Below, piece after piece: positions 8,414-17,728 of a DNA stretch of 64,000 nt (position 1 is the stretch's first letter; each line of letters starts with the position of its first letter). The position numbers were made by a program, and so were the translations under genes. The notes beneath the pieces were generated by a model, which had not been told where the DNA came from, ran no database searches, and saw only the letters and a list, made by a program, of their open reading frames with translations. Location of the stretch: positions 1 to 64,000 of the forward strand of contig NZ_JAGPXY010000026.1 of the NCBI RefSeq assembly GCF_018070325.1, read 5' to 3'. This DNA comes from Micromonospora sp. H61 (lineage in GTDB: Bacteria > Actinomycetota > Actinomycetes > Mycobacteriales > Micromonosporaceae).

Positions 8414-8767
8414 GTGTCCTCTCCGCACAGTAAGTCCGCTGCCGTTGTGGCCGCGTTGTCGGCGCTCGACGAGGGGCGTACACCCGAACGGCCGGTGTTC
8501 CGAGAGGCGGTCCGGTCGTTGTTGGCCGTCCTCGAGGAGCGCGCCCCCGGCCGATCGGTGGAGGTGCGCGTTCCACCATACGGGGCGATCCAGTGCGTAC
8601 CGGGGCCTCGACACACCAGGGGAAATCCACCAAACGTGGTCGAGATGGCCCCGAACACCTGGTTGGAACTGGCGACCGGCAGGGTCACCTGGGCGGAGGC
8701 GGTGACCGACGGTCGTGTCCAGATGAGCGGCAACCGCGCGGACCTCTCGGCGTATCTGCCCCTCTAG
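8414..8767 (+). CDS. sterol carrier family protein (SCP-2-like)
   Basis: A 117-aa protein resembling the small bacterial sterol-carrier-family proteins often found just upstream of purF in actinobacteria. The segment SVEVRVPPYGAIQCVPGPRHTRGNPPNVVEM, the central APNTWLELATGRVTWAEAV and the C-terminal GRVQMSGNRADLSAYLPL match the SCP-2 fold pattern (beta strands, then a W.LA.G..TW helix, then SG.RADLS). It may bind a lipid-like ligand; no function is established. GTG at 8414, with no clear ribosome-binding site upstream. Confidence 0.85.
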   Translation: MSSPHSKSAAVVAALSALDEGRTPERPVFREAVRSLLAVLEERAPGRSVEVRVPPYGAIQCVPGPRHTRGNPPNVVEMAPNTWLELATGRVTWAEAVTDGRVQMSGNRADLSAYLPL

Positions 8768-8935
8768 TCGTCCCGATGTCCCACTGACTGTAACGGTGAG
8801 CAGCGGAATCGTGACTTTCTGTGTTGACGTCGATTCGCGTACACTGTCAGGCGATGACAGTGGTCCCGGCAGAGGAGAGTGGATCCTCCAGTGATCCCCG
8901 CCCGGCCGGTCCAGACCAGCATGAGGGAGCGGTAG

Positions 8936-10474
<1,539 letters not shown>

Positions 10475-10531
10475 CACCAACCGGCGCGGCCCGGCTACCG
10501 CCGGCGGCACCGAGAACCAAAGGGGAGAACC

Positions 10532-11686
10532 GTGACGCACGTGTCCGAGCGCAGCGGCGCAGGAAGCAGCCCGACCGGCGCCGGCGGCGACCGCCAGCCG
10601 TGGACGGGTGGTGCTGGCCGCCAGGCGCGCAAACGCTCGGTCTCGTACGCCGATGCCGGTGTCTCCATCGACGCGGGTGACCGCGCGGTGGAGCTGCTCA
10701 AGTCGAAGGTGCGGCAGACCCGCCGGCCCGAGGTGCTCGGTGACCTCGGTGGCTTCGCCGGCCTGTTCCGGCTGGACACGAAGAAGTACAAGAGCCCGAT
10801 CCTGGCGTCCTCCACCGACGGGGTGGGCACCAAGCTGGTGATCGCCCAGCAGATGGACATTCACGACACGGTCGGCATCGACCTGGTCGCGATGGTCGTC
10901 GACGACCTGGTGGCCTGCGGCGCCGAGCCGCTGTTCCTGCTCGACTACATCGCCACCGGCGAGGTCGTGCCGGACAAGGTCGCCGAGATCGGCGCGGGCA
11001 TCGCCGACGGCTGCCGCTACGCCGGCTGCGCGCTGCTGGGCGGCGAGACCGCCGAGCACCCCGGCGTCCTGCGTCCGGACGAGTACGACATCTCCGCGAC
11101 CGGCGTGGGCGTGGTCGAGGAAGCCGACATCCTGAGCCCCGATCGGGTCGAGGTGGGCGACGTGGTGATCGCCATGCGCTCCTCCGGCCTGCACTCCAAC
11201 GGGTACTCACTGGTCCGGCACGTGCTGCTGGGCGCTGCCCGGATGCGTCTGGACATCGTGATCGACGACTTCGGTCGGCAGCGGACCCTCGGCGAGGAGC
11301 TGCTCACCCCGACCAAGATCTACGCCAAGGACTGCCTCAAGCTGATCGCCGAGGCCGAGGTGCGGGCGCTGTCCCACATCACCGGTGGCGGCATTCCCGG
11401 CAACCTGGTCCGGGTGCTGCCCGAGCACGTCGACGCGGTGGTCAACCGGTCCACCTGGAAGCCGCAGCCGATCTTCGACCTGATCCAGACGAAGGGTCGG
11501 ATCGACGACCACGACATGGAGTCGACCTTCAACATGGGCGTCGGCATGTTCGCGATCGTGTCGGCCGAGGACGCCGACCGGGCGCTGGCCACCCTGACCG
11601 GTCGTGGCGTCGAGGCGTGGCAGGCTGGCGAGATCATCGAGGGCACCGGCAACGTGCAGATGGTCGGTCAGCACACCCGAGGATGA
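10532..11686 (+). CDS. purM: phosphoribosylformylglycinamidine cyclo-ligase PurM
   Basis: A 384-aa AIR synthetase (FGAM to AIR, ATP-dependent, cytoplasmic). Typical blocks: SYADAGVSIDAGDRAVELLK, the ATP-site LASSTDGVGTKLVIAQQ, VDDLVACGAEPLFLLDYIATG, CALLGGETAEHPG, SSGLHSNGYSLVRHV and HITGGGIPGNLVRVLP. A 25-residue polar N-terminal extension precedes the core. GTG at 10532 follows AGGGGAGA. It lies 57 bp after purF in the same direction, so probably one operon. Confidence 0.96.
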   Translation: MTHVSERSGAGSSPTGAGGDRQPWTGGAGRQARKRSVSYADAGVSIDAGDRAVELLKSKVRQTRRPEVLGDLGGFAGLFRLDTKKYKSPILASSTDGVGTKLVIAQQMDIHDTVGIDLVAMVVDDLVACGAEPLFLLDYIATGEVVPDKVAEIGAGIADGCRYAGCALLGGETAEHPGVLRPDEYDISATGVGVVEEADILSPDRVEVGDVVIAMRSSGLHSNGYSLVRHVLLGAARMRLDIVIDDFGRQRTLGEELLTPTKIYAKDCLKLIAEAEVRALSHITGGGIPGNLVRVLPEHVDAVVNRSTWKPQPIFDLIQTKGRIDDHDMESTFNMGVGMFAIVSAEDADRALATLTGRGVEAWQAGEIIEGTGNVQMVGQHTRG

Positions 11687-11742
11687 TCACTTTCCGGTGA
11701 TCGTACGGGCACCTGATCAGGGCTTCACCCGAGTGGCCAATG

Positions 11743-11777
11743 CCGCCTAGCCTGAAGGGCACCCTCAGGCTAGGCGG
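11743..11777 (+). promoter_or_regulatory. 13-bp perfect hairpin/palindrome abutting the amcB ribosome-binding site
   Basis: CCGCCTAGCCTGA (11743-11755) and its exact reverse complement (11765-11777) flank a 9-nt loop. The right arm runs into the Shine-Dalgarno GGAGGAGGG (11776-11784) of the radical SAM gene at 11787. It could be an operator at the promoter of the RiPP locus, an RNA hairpin that limits ribosome access, or a terminator for purM. No T-tract follows. Confidence 0.55.
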
Positions 11778-11786
11778 AGGAGGGCG

Positions 11787-12920
11787 ATGGCTGCTCGGGG
11801 ACAGTCGTTCAGCGGGATGCGCGGTCTGGCCGCCGTCCCGTCGTACGTCGTCATGCAGCCCACCACCCTCTGCAACCTCGACTGCGCGTACTGCTATCTG
11901 CCGTTTCGCGCCGCCGACCGCCGCATGCCGGTGGCGGTGGCCGAGGCGGTCGCGGCAGCTGTCAATCCCTGGGCGGCGAACGGTCGGTTCTCCGTCGTGT
12001 GGCATGGCGGCGAGCCCCTGGCCACTGGTCGAGAGCACCTGGCCGATCTGATCGCCCCGTTCGGGCCAGAGGTCGAGCACCATGTGCAGACCAACGCCAC
12101 TCTCATCGACGACGACTGGTGCGATTTCTTCGCCCGGCACGAGATGCGGGTGAGCGTGAGCGTCGACGGGCCCCGGGCGCGCAACGGCGACCGGGTCAAC
12201 CGGGGCGGTCAGCCGGCGTACGACCGGATCCTGCACGGCATCTCGGTGCTGCGGCGGCGCGGTCTGCCCTTCTCCGCGCTGGCCGTGGTGTCCCGGCCCG
12301 AGCCGGGGCTCGCCACCGAGCTGTACGAATACTTCCTTGAGCTGGGCTGCGACGTGCTGGGCATCAACATCGAGGAGACCGAGGGGGTCAACACCCGCGA
12401 CAACCGCCACGACCCGTCGGCGGTGTCCGCGTTCTGGGCGGAGTTGGTCGGCGCGTGGCGCCGGGAGCCCCGGATCCACCTGCGGGAGATCGAGTGGTCG
12501 TTGCGCTACGCCGCGGCGGTGCTCGACAACTCGGCGGACGCATTGCTGCCCCGCCACCTGGACCCGATCCCCACGATCGGTCACGACGGCTCGGTGATCG
12601 TGCTCTCCCCGGAGTTGGCCGGTTTCACCGACCCGCACTACGGCGACTTCAGTAGCGGCAACGTGCTGACGACCCCGTTGGCGCAGATCCTCGGCGACGC
12701 GGCGACGACGCCGTGGGTGAGGGAGTTCCTGGCCGGGGTGGAGGCGTGTCGGGCATCCTGCCCGTACTTCGGCTTCTGCGGTGGTGGCCATGCCGCCAAC
12801 CGTTACTTCGAACTGGGGCGTTTTGACGGTACGGAGACCGAGCACTGCCGCAACAGCAAGATCCGCCTATTGGAGGGAGTGTTGGAGCATGCCCGAGACC
12901 ACCAGTCACCGGCGGCCTGA
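11787..12920 (+). CDS. amcB: radical SAM/SPASM peptide maturase, cyclophane-forming type (AmcB-like)
   Basis: A 377-aa radical SAM enzyme. Cys29-x3-Cys33-x2-Cys36 (LCNLDCAYCY) binds the SAM [4Fe-4S] cluster. The VVWHGGEPLATG block and the HHVQTNATLID and VSVDGPRARNGDR strands are typical of peptide-modifying members. A C-terminal SPASM-like region supplies Cys321, Cys325, Cys331 and Cys354 for auxiliary clusters. The adjacent overlapping 75-aa peptide with four aromatic-X-X motifs identifies it as a maker of three-residue cyclophanes, joining an aromatic ring carbon to the beta carbon two residues later. That assignment rests on family resemblance. ATG at 11787 with GGAGGAGGG. It may share transcription with purM, 100 bp upstream. 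Confidence 0.85.
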   Translation: MAARGQSFSGMRGLAAVPSYVVMQPTTLCNLDCAYCYLPFRAADRRMPVAVAEAVAAAVNPWAANGRFSVVWHGGEPLATGREHLADLIAPFGPEVEHHVQTNATLIDDDWCDFFARHEMRVSVSVDGPRARNGDRVNRGGQPAYDRILHGISVLRRRGLPFSALAVVSRPEPGLATELYEYFLELGCDVLGINIEETEGVNTRDNRHDPSAVSAFWAELVGAWRREPRIHLREIEWSLRYAAAVLDNSADALLPRHLDPIPTIGHDGSVIVLSPELAGFTDPHYGDFSSGNVLTTPLAQILGDAATTPWVREFLAGVEACRASCPYFGFCGGGHAANRYFELGRFDGTETEHCRNSKIRLLEGVLEHARDHQSPAA

Positions 12921-13116
12921 GCGCGAAGCGGACGACGGAGTTACCGAACGGGTGCGGGACGCGGCTCCCGCGCTCGTCGCGCTGCTTCAGGAGGCCGAGG
13001 ACGCCCGGCGGCTGCGTTCGGAGGTGTCGGGCGCGGAGGGCTCCAGCGCGGTCTGCGCCTGGAACCACTTCGAGAACATCCCGACGTTCTACAACTGGAA
13101 CAATCGCCCGCGCTGA
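12889..13116 (+). CDS. amcA: cyclophane RiPP precursor peptide (AmcA-like)
   Basis: A 75-aa precursor that overlaps the last 32 nt of the maturase gene in another frame; ATG at 12889 with GGAGGGAG just upstream. Residues 1-50 are a charged, helix-forming leader (RVRDAAPALVALLQEAEDARRLR). The core is the last 20 residues, starting at Cys56. It contains four aromatic-X-X motifs: Trp58-Asn-His60, Phe61-Glu-Asn63, Phe67-Tyr-Asn69 and Trp70-Asn-Asn72, arranged as two adjacent pairs separated by Ile-Pro-Thr, then Arg-Pro-Arg. Each could become one three-residue cyclophane. No protease or exporter gene lies next to it. Confidence 0.85.
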   Translation: MPETTSHRRPEREADDGVTERVRDAAPALVALLQEAEDARRLRSEVSGAEGSSAVCAWNHFENIPTFYNWNNRPR

Positions 13117-13127
13117 GGGAGCCGTTG

Positions 13128-13178
13128 TCAGGGGCCTGTCGAGCGACCGGAGTGGATCCGGTCGGGCCAGGCCCCTGA
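13128..13178 (+). terminator. terminator after amcA
   Basis: TCAGGGGCCTG (13128-13138) pairs with the near-complementary CAGGCCCCTGA (13168-13178), with inner pairing of GACCGG with CCGGTC. It is a strong GC hairpin without a T-tract, placed 12 nt after the amcA stop. Confidence 0.7.
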
Positions 13179-13210
13179 TCGTCGGCGACTGCACGTGCAC
13201 GGGACGTGCG

Positions 13211-13238
13211 TGAGCACGCGGGGGTTACCGCGTGCTCA
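13211..13238 (-). terminator. terminator of the DUF3073 gene
   Basis: TGAGCACGCGG (13211-13221), loop GGGTTA, and the exact complement CCGCGTGCTCA (13228-13238) make an 11-bp stem. It begins 14 nt beyond the stop codon of the minus-strand DUF3073 gene. Confidence 0.75.
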
Positions 13239-13252
13239 GCTGCGTCGAGAGG

Positions 13253-13468
13253 TCAGCGGGTCGGACGGACCCAGGGATCCGGATCGTCGTCCGCGTGATC
13301 CTCATCATCGTCGTCGACGAACTCTTTAGAGTCGTCGTCGAAGTGGTGCTCAGACTTACCAGCACCCGCCAGTTCGCGCTGCAAAGCGGTGAGGTCGGTG
13401 TTCGGGGAGTGGTACTTCAACTCCCGCGCCACCTTAGTCTGCTTGGCCTTAGCACGGCCGCGCCCCAT
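13253..13468 (-). CDS. DUF3073 family protein
   Basis: A 71-aa protein with the conserved DUF3073 start MGRGRAKAKQTKVARELKY followed by SPNTDLTALQREL, which is widespread and highly conserved in actinobacteria. The C-terminal half is very acidic (DDDSKEFVDDDDEDHADDD), giving a basic head and an acid tail. The family has no established function; nucleic-acid or ribosome association would fit the basic head. ATG at 13468 is preferred over an upstream in-frame ATG because the family begins exactly here and AGGGGG precedes it. Confidence 0.9.
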   Translation of the reverse strand: MGRGRAKAKQTKVARELKYHSPNTDLTALQRELAGAGKSEHHFDDDSKEFVDDDDEDHADDDPDPWVRPTR

Positions 13469-13774
13469 GGCTCGACCCCCTCGCACAGAATGCGGGGCAG
13501 CCCGAAGGCGGGCCCCGATGACGTCAGGCATCTCTCGTGGCTCTTACGGTACATGGGGATGCCATCGTTCGGCACCTCGGGTTACCGTCAGCCGGCTCTG
13601 CGCGTCGCGTCGATCCGGCCGTCACCCAGTGTACCGGGTAAGGAGCGGAACGGTTAGCACCCGTGACACCGGACAAACCGCATCAAATTTGACCCCGGCT
13701 CAGCTTACCCAGCGAGGCCCGGCACCGAGGCCCGGAGGCGGATCTCGCCGACCCGCCCCCGGGGCTGGAGGCGC
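13469..13774. other. intergenic region without a recognised gene
   Basis: This 306-bp stretch separates the two minus-strand genes DUF3073 and the amino-acid dehydrogenase. It must carry the DUF3073 promoter and the terminator of the dehydrogenase. It is less GC-rich around 13,640-13,710. I see no protein-like reading frame, no RNA gene and no strong hairpin. Confidence 0.5.
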
Positions 13775-14857
13775 TCAGCGCAGGTGGATCGCGCGCAGCC
13801 GACCGACGTCCGCCATCCGCCGCTCCGCCAGCCGGTCGGCGGCCACCGCCGGCGGCACGCCCTCGGCGTCAGCCAGGTGCAGGATCTCGCGGGTGGTGTC
13901 GTAGATCCGGGTCGCCCGCAGCTTCGCCCGGTCGAAGTTGAAGCCCTCGATCTCGTCGGCCACCTGGATCACGCCGCCCGCGTTGACCACGTAGTCGGGG
14001 GTGTAGAGGATGCCCCGGTCGGCCAGCAGCTTCTCGATGCCCGGGTGGGCGAGCTGGTTGTTCGCCGCCCCGGTGACCACCTTGGCGCGCAACGCCGGCA
14101 CGGTGTCGTCGTTCAGGGCGCCACCCAGCGCGCACGGCGCGTACACGTCGATGTCCGCGGCGACCAGCGCGCTGGAGTCGTCGACGAGGGTGACCTGCGG
14201 GTGGTTGCTGCGCACCCACGCCAGCGCCTTCGGGTTGACGTCGGTGGCGACCACCTCGGCGCCATCCTCCAGCAGGTGCCCGGTGAGGTACTTGCCGACC
14301 TTGCCCAGCCCGGCCACGCCGACCCGCCGGCCCCGCAGGCTCGGAGTGCCCCACACGTGCTCGGCCGCGGCCCGCATCCCCTGGAAGACACCCCAGGCGG
14401 TGAGGATCGACGAGTCGCCGGCGCCACCGTGCTCCACGCTGCGCCCGGTCACGTAGCGGGTCTCCCGGGCCACCACGTCCATGTCCGCCACGTACGTGCC
14501 GACGTCACAGGCGGTGTAGTAGCGGCCGCCCAGCGACTCCACGAAGCGGCCGTACGCGCGCAGCAGCGCCTCGCTCTTGATCTGCTCCGGATCGCCCCAG
14601 ATGACGGCCTTGCCGCCGCCCAGGTCCAGCCCGGCGAGCGCGTTCTTGTACGCCATTCCGCGGGACAGGTCCAGCACGTCGGCGAGGGCGTCGTCCTCGC
14701 TCGCGTACGGGTAGAAGCGGGTGCCCCCGAGCGCCGGGCCCAGCGCGGTGGAGTAGATCCCGATGATCGCCTTCAGGCCGCTCTGCTTGTCCTGGCAGAA
14801 CACGACCTGTTCGTGACCGGTCGATACCGGGTCGTCGGTGCTCGCGAATACGCCCAT
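13775..14857 (-). CDS. Leu/Val/Phe/Glu dehydrogenase family (valine dehydrogenase-like)
   Basis: A 360-aa NAD-dependent amino-acid dehydrogenase catalysing reversible oxidative deamination of a branched-chain amino acid, feeding catabolism and precursor supply. The substrate domain has GPALGGTRFYPY, the catalytic Lys71 (MAYKNALAGL) and Lys83 (LGGGKAVI). The Rossmann domain starts near RGRRVGVAGLGKVGKYLTGHLL. The length suits the octameric Leu/Val dehydrogenases rather than Glu dehydrogenase. The exact substrate cannot be told from sequence alone; valine dehydrogenase is the usual actinobacterial enzyme. ATG at 14857. It is divergent from the hypothetical gene at 15051. Confidence 0.92.
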   Translation of the reverse strand: MGVFASTDDPVSTGHEQVVFCQDKQSGLKAIIGIYSTALGPALGGTRFYPYASEDDALADVLDLSRGMAYKNALAGLDLGGGKAVIWGDPEQIKSEALLRAYGRFVESLGGRYYTACDVGTYVADMDVVARETRYVTGRSVEHGGAGDSSILTAWGVFQGMRAAAEHVWGTPSLRGRRVGVAGLGKVGKYLTGHLLEDGAEVVATDVNPKALAWVRSNHPQVTLVDDSSALVAADIDVYAPCALGGALNDDTVPALRAKVVTGAANNQLAHPGIEKLLADRGILYTPDYVVNAGGVIQVADEIEGFNFDRAKLRATRIYDTTREILHLADAEGVPPAVAADRLAERRMADVGRLRAIHLR

Positions 14858-15050
14858 TGTTGGCTCCTACTGTGGTGTGCGTCCTTGTGGGACGCGGACC
14901 TGGTGGACCCCGGCGGGGATGCTGCCGGTGTGATCGAGCCTAGTATCGGCCGCCGGGCGGGCGCTCGACGCGCCGCGGCCGTCCCACGGTGCGGCGCGCG
15001 TGCTCCGGCCGCTGACCGCGTACGGGCGTGGTTCGTGGGAGGATCGCGCG

Positions 15051-15890
15051 GTGCCGTCGCTCTTCGCTTCTTACCTGCGCGTGTACGAACCGCTGGCCGC
15101 CTTCGATCGAGACCGGCAGAGCTACTGGCGCCGCTACGTCTCGGAGGGGCGCGCGATAGCCCCGGTCGAGGGGCCCGGTCGGCAGCGGACGGCGGTGATC
15201 GAGGCGCTGGGTGCTGGCTGGACCCGGCTGCCGGACCTGCCGGAGGAGGCGTACGTCCTGGAGACGGACGAAGGCCTGCTGGTCTGCCCCTGGAACCTGC
15301 GCATCCGGGTCGCTGAGGCGGCGCTCAGCGCCCGGGACGGGGTGCCCTCGGTGCTCGCCGACGCCTTCGTGCCGCCGGTGCTCGCCGGGCAGGCCAGGGC
15401 GGTGGTGGACGACTGGCGCAGTGGCGCCCGGGTGCTGGAGCACGGGGTGCCCCGGGTGCACGAGCAGATCGCCACCTGGGGCGTACCGCTGCGGTGGTTC
15501 GTGCTCTTCGACCCGGCGGAACGCGACCTGGTCACCCAGCCGGGCCGACGGGCGCTGCGCTACCGCACCGAGATCTCCAAGGCTCGACGCCGCTCGTCAC
15601 GGGCGCTGTCGGTGCTGCGCAAGTCGGTCGGCGAGGCGCCGATCACCGAGGCGGTGGAGGAGGCGGCCCGCTGGTTGGAGGAGTTCCATCCGCGGTCCGT
15701 GGTCGAGCTGGACTACGGGGGTCTGGTCGACCTGCTCTCCGACGAGACGCTCGCCGCTGACGACTCGCCCGAACTGGTCGCCGGCGGGCTCGCGGGGCTG
15801 TCCCGCGGCGAGGCCGAGGAGGCGTCGGCCGCGTACGACAAGTTGGTGGCCCGGTGGCGCGCGGTGCAGCTGTTGGAGCGGTGCAACTAG
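15051..15890 (+). CDS. conserved hypothetical protein
   Basis: A 279-aa soluble protein with no signal peptide or membrane helix that I could assign to no family. It has a VYEPLAAFDRDRQSYWRRYV start, a hydrophobic middle (VPLRWFVLFDPAERDL), a basic patch (EISKARRRSSRALSVLRKSV) and an acidic helical C-terminal part ending SAAYDKLVARWRAVQLLERCN. GTG at 15051 is chosen for GGGAGG (15037-15042). It is divergent from the amino-acid dehydrogenase and 250 bp upstream of bldC in the same direction. Confidence 0.75.
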   Translation: MPSLFASYLRVYEPLAAFDRDRQSYWRRYVSEGRAIAPVEGPGRQRTAVIEALGAGWTRLPDLPEEAYVLETDEGLLVCPWNLRIRVAEAALSARDGVPSVLADAFVPPVLAGQARAVVDDWRSGARVLEHGVPRVHEQIATWGVPLRWFVLFDPAERDLVTQPGRRALRYRTEISKARRRSSRALSVLRKSVGEAPITEAVEEAARWLEEFHPRSVVELDYGGLVDLLSDETLAADDSPELVAGGLAGLSRGEAEEASAAYDKLVARWRAVQLLERCN

Positions 15891-16140
15891 GGCATATCAC
15901 CCTAGGAGCGCTCCCAAGGTGAGTTGTGCTCGTAGTTGACGCATCACGAACCGTGATCATGAGTCCGAATAAGGTGGTTTCTGCCGTGTAAAAGTCGTAA
16001 AAATCGGGCATGGTTCATCCGTCCGTCTAGGGACCTTCATCCGTTCGGCCCATGTCGGACATCGGGGACTAGCCGGACCATGGGAGACGCGTCGGCCGGC
16101 GGGACCCCGGCCGATGTCTATACATGTGGAGGAGTGACCG

Positions 16141-16350
16141 ATGGCATCGCGAACGCACGAACCAGAGCCGCTACTCACGCCGGCCGAGGTGGCGTCGATG
16201 TTCCGGGTCGACCCGAAGACGGTGACCCGGTGGGCCAAGGCTGGCAAGCTCAGTGCCATCCGCACCCTGGGTGGCCACCGTCGGTACCGTGAGTCGGAGG
16301 TCAGGGCGCTATTGCAGGGCCAGATCCCGCAGCAGCGGCAGGGCGACTGA
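16141..16350 (+). CDS. bldC: developmental transcriptional regulator BldC
   Basis: A 69-aa MerR-like winged-helix DNA-binding protein of BldC type. The single domain covers LLTPAEVASMFRVDPKTVTRWAKAGKLSAIRTLGGHRRYRESEV. In Streptomyces BldC controls the onset of development by binding direct repeats. The protein lacks the coiled-coil dimerisation helix of full MerR proteins, as expected. ATG at 16141 with GGAGGAG (16128-16134). A clear terminator follows, so it is probably monocistronic. Confidence 0.95.
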   Translation: MASRTHEPEPLLTPAEVASMFRVDPKTVTRWAKAGKLSAIRTLGGHRRYRESEVRALLQGQIPQQRQGD

Positions 16351-16370
16351 GCAGGCAACAGTTCTTCGTC

Positions 16371-16403
16371 AGGGGCGGTGGATCTCGATCTGCCGCCCCT
16401 TTC
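16371..16403 (+). terminator. bldC terminator
   Basis: AGGGGCGG (16371-16378) pairs with CCGCCCCT (16393-16400) across a 14-nt loop and is followed by TTT. It begins 20 nt after the bldC stop. Confidence 0.8.
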
Positions 16404-16451
16404 GTATGCCCAGCCCGAGCACGACCCCGGCCGCGCCTCAGCGCTGCGGGG

Positions 16452-16841
16452 TCAGCGCCGCGGCTCGGCCAACGTCACCCGGATGCCGACAGTGCCGCCC
16501 TCGCCGCGACGCAACCGGCTGCCCAGCAGGCTCAGCCGGCCGATCAGGCGGTACTTGTGCTTGAGCAGGTCGCGGACCCGACCGGTGTCACCGCCCCCGT
16601 AGATCGTCGCGTGAGCTGACACCTCCGCCCCGTGTGGCCGGCCCCGCACGTCGCACGGGGCCACTGTCACGTCGCCGTTGCGGCGGATCCGCTTCACCTT
16701 GCCCGAGTCGGCCCGGGTCCAGACCGCCAGCGCCTCCCCGTCGCGTACCGCCCAGACCGGGGTCGGCACCGCCCGACCGTCCTTGCGAAAGGTCGTGAGC
16801 AGGATGTACTTCTCGGCCGACAGCCGGTCCAGCATGGTCAC
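16452..16841 (-). CDS. PPOX-class F420-dependent oxidoreductase family protein
   Basis: A 129-aa flavin-reductase-like split-barrel protein. LSAEKYILLTTFRKDGRAVPTPVWAVRDGEALAVWT, then the SGKVKRIRRNGDVTVAPCDVRGRP strand-turn-strand, is the signature of the small pyridoxamine-5-phosphate-oxidase-like proteins that bind F420 in actinobacteria. The substrate is unknown. Start: GTG at 16841 or ATG at 16835, two codons later. The ribosome-binding site is weak for both. It points towards bldC and is divergent from the methyltransferase, with only 54 bp between the starts. Confidence 0.85.
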   Translation of the reverse strand: MTMLDRLSAEKYILLTTFRKDGRAVPTPVWAVRDGEALAVWTRADSGKVKRIRRNGDVTVAPCDVRGRPHGAEVSAHATIYGGGDTGRVRDLLKHKYRLIGRLSLLGSRLRRGEGGTVGIRVTLAEPRR

Positions 16842-16895
16842 GCCGCCAGGATACGGCCGGCGCGGGCCACTGAGTGGCCGGATAGCGTGAACGCC

Positions 16896-17675
16896 GTGAC
16901 GGTTGAGCCCCTAATCGGTGACGTGATCGGCGAACTGCTGCGAGACACGCTCGCCGTGGCCACCGGAGTAGGTCCCCGGCCCCTGGTAGGTGGTCGACTC
17001 CCGCGACCGGTCATCGAGATCATCGAACGGGACGACGGTCTGATCAACGGCGCCCCGTCCGCGCACTACCTGGACGGGCCGGCGGAGTGGCAGCCGTACG
17101 ACCACCGCGCGGTGGACCGGGCGCACGGCGAGACGCTGGACATCGGCACCGGAGCCGGCCGGATCGCGCTGCTGCTCCAGGAGCGCGGCGTACCGGTCAC
17201 CGGGCTGGACACCTCAGCGGGCGCGCTGGAGGTGAGCCGGCGTCGCGGTGTCCGGCGGCTGGTGCACGGCACCGTCGACACGCACGTCGCCGACGGGTCG
17301 CGGTACGACACGTTCCTGCTGCTCGGCAACAACCTCGGGCTGTTCGAGGGGCGGGAGCGCGCTCCCGAGTTCCTGGCCGCGCTCGCCGCACTGGCCCGAC
17401 CGGGGGCGCAGATCATCGCGCAGGGCACCGACCCGTACGGCACCCGCGACCCGCTGCACACCGGCTACCACGAGCGCAACCGTCGGCGCGGCCGGCTCGG
17501 TGGCCAGCTGCGGCTGCGGCTGCGCTACCGCGAGTTGAGCACCGAGTGGTTCGACTACCTGGTCTGCTCGGCGGACGAGTTCGCCGGCCTGGTGCACGGC
17601 ACCGGTTGGCGGCTCACCGATGTGGACGACCGCGACGCCCCCTACTACCTGGCCACCCTGCGCCTCGTCGACTGA
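16896..17675 (+). CDS. class I SAM-dependent methyltransferase
   Basis: A 259-aa protein with a Rossmann methyltransferase core. Motif I is LDIGTGAGRIALLLQERG, followed by VTGLDTSAGALEVSRRRG (the acidic residue that binds the SAM ribose) and RYDTFLLLGNNLGLFEG (motif IV region). An N-terminal helical part of about 70 residues precedes it. Substrate unknown. The start may be GTG at 16896 or GTG at 16887. GGATAGCGT just upstream could be a -10 for a nearly leaderless transcript. A very strong terminator follows directly. Confidence 0.85.
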   Translation: MTVEPLIGDVIGELLRDTLAVATGVGPRPLVGGRLPRPVIEIIERDDGLINGAPSAHYLDGPAEWQPYDHRAVDRAHGETLDIGTGAGRIALLLQERGVPVTGLDTSAGALEVSRRRGVRRLVHGTVDTHVADGSRYDTFLLLGNNLGLFEGRERAPEFLAALAALARPGAQIIAQGTDPYGTRDPLHTGYHERNRRRGRLGGQLRLRLRYRELSTEWFDYLVCSADEFAGLVHGTGWRLTDVDDRDAPYYLATLRLVD

Positions 17676-17680
17676 GCAGG

Positions 17681-17719
17681 ACGGCCCCCGCACTCCGCCA
17701 GGCGGAGAGCGGGGGCCGT
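17681..17719. terminator. bidirectional terminator between methyltransferase and Ca-binding-repeat gene
   Basis: ACGGCCCCCGC (17681-17691) and its complement (17709-17719) form an 11-bp outer stem. CTCCGCC and GGCGGAG inside extend it to a hairpin that is almost fully paired. It lies between convergent stop codons. Confidence 0.88.
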
Positions 17720-17728
17720 CCGTACGTC

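Noticed and set aside
8824..8845. TTGACG and TACACT before purF as a promoter
   Set aside because: The spacer is only 10 bp, far from the 16-18 bp needed; TACACT alone may be a -10 but has no good -35.
11685..11702. GATCAC/GTGATC stem after purM as terminator
   Set aside because: Only 6 bp with no T-tract, too weak to call.
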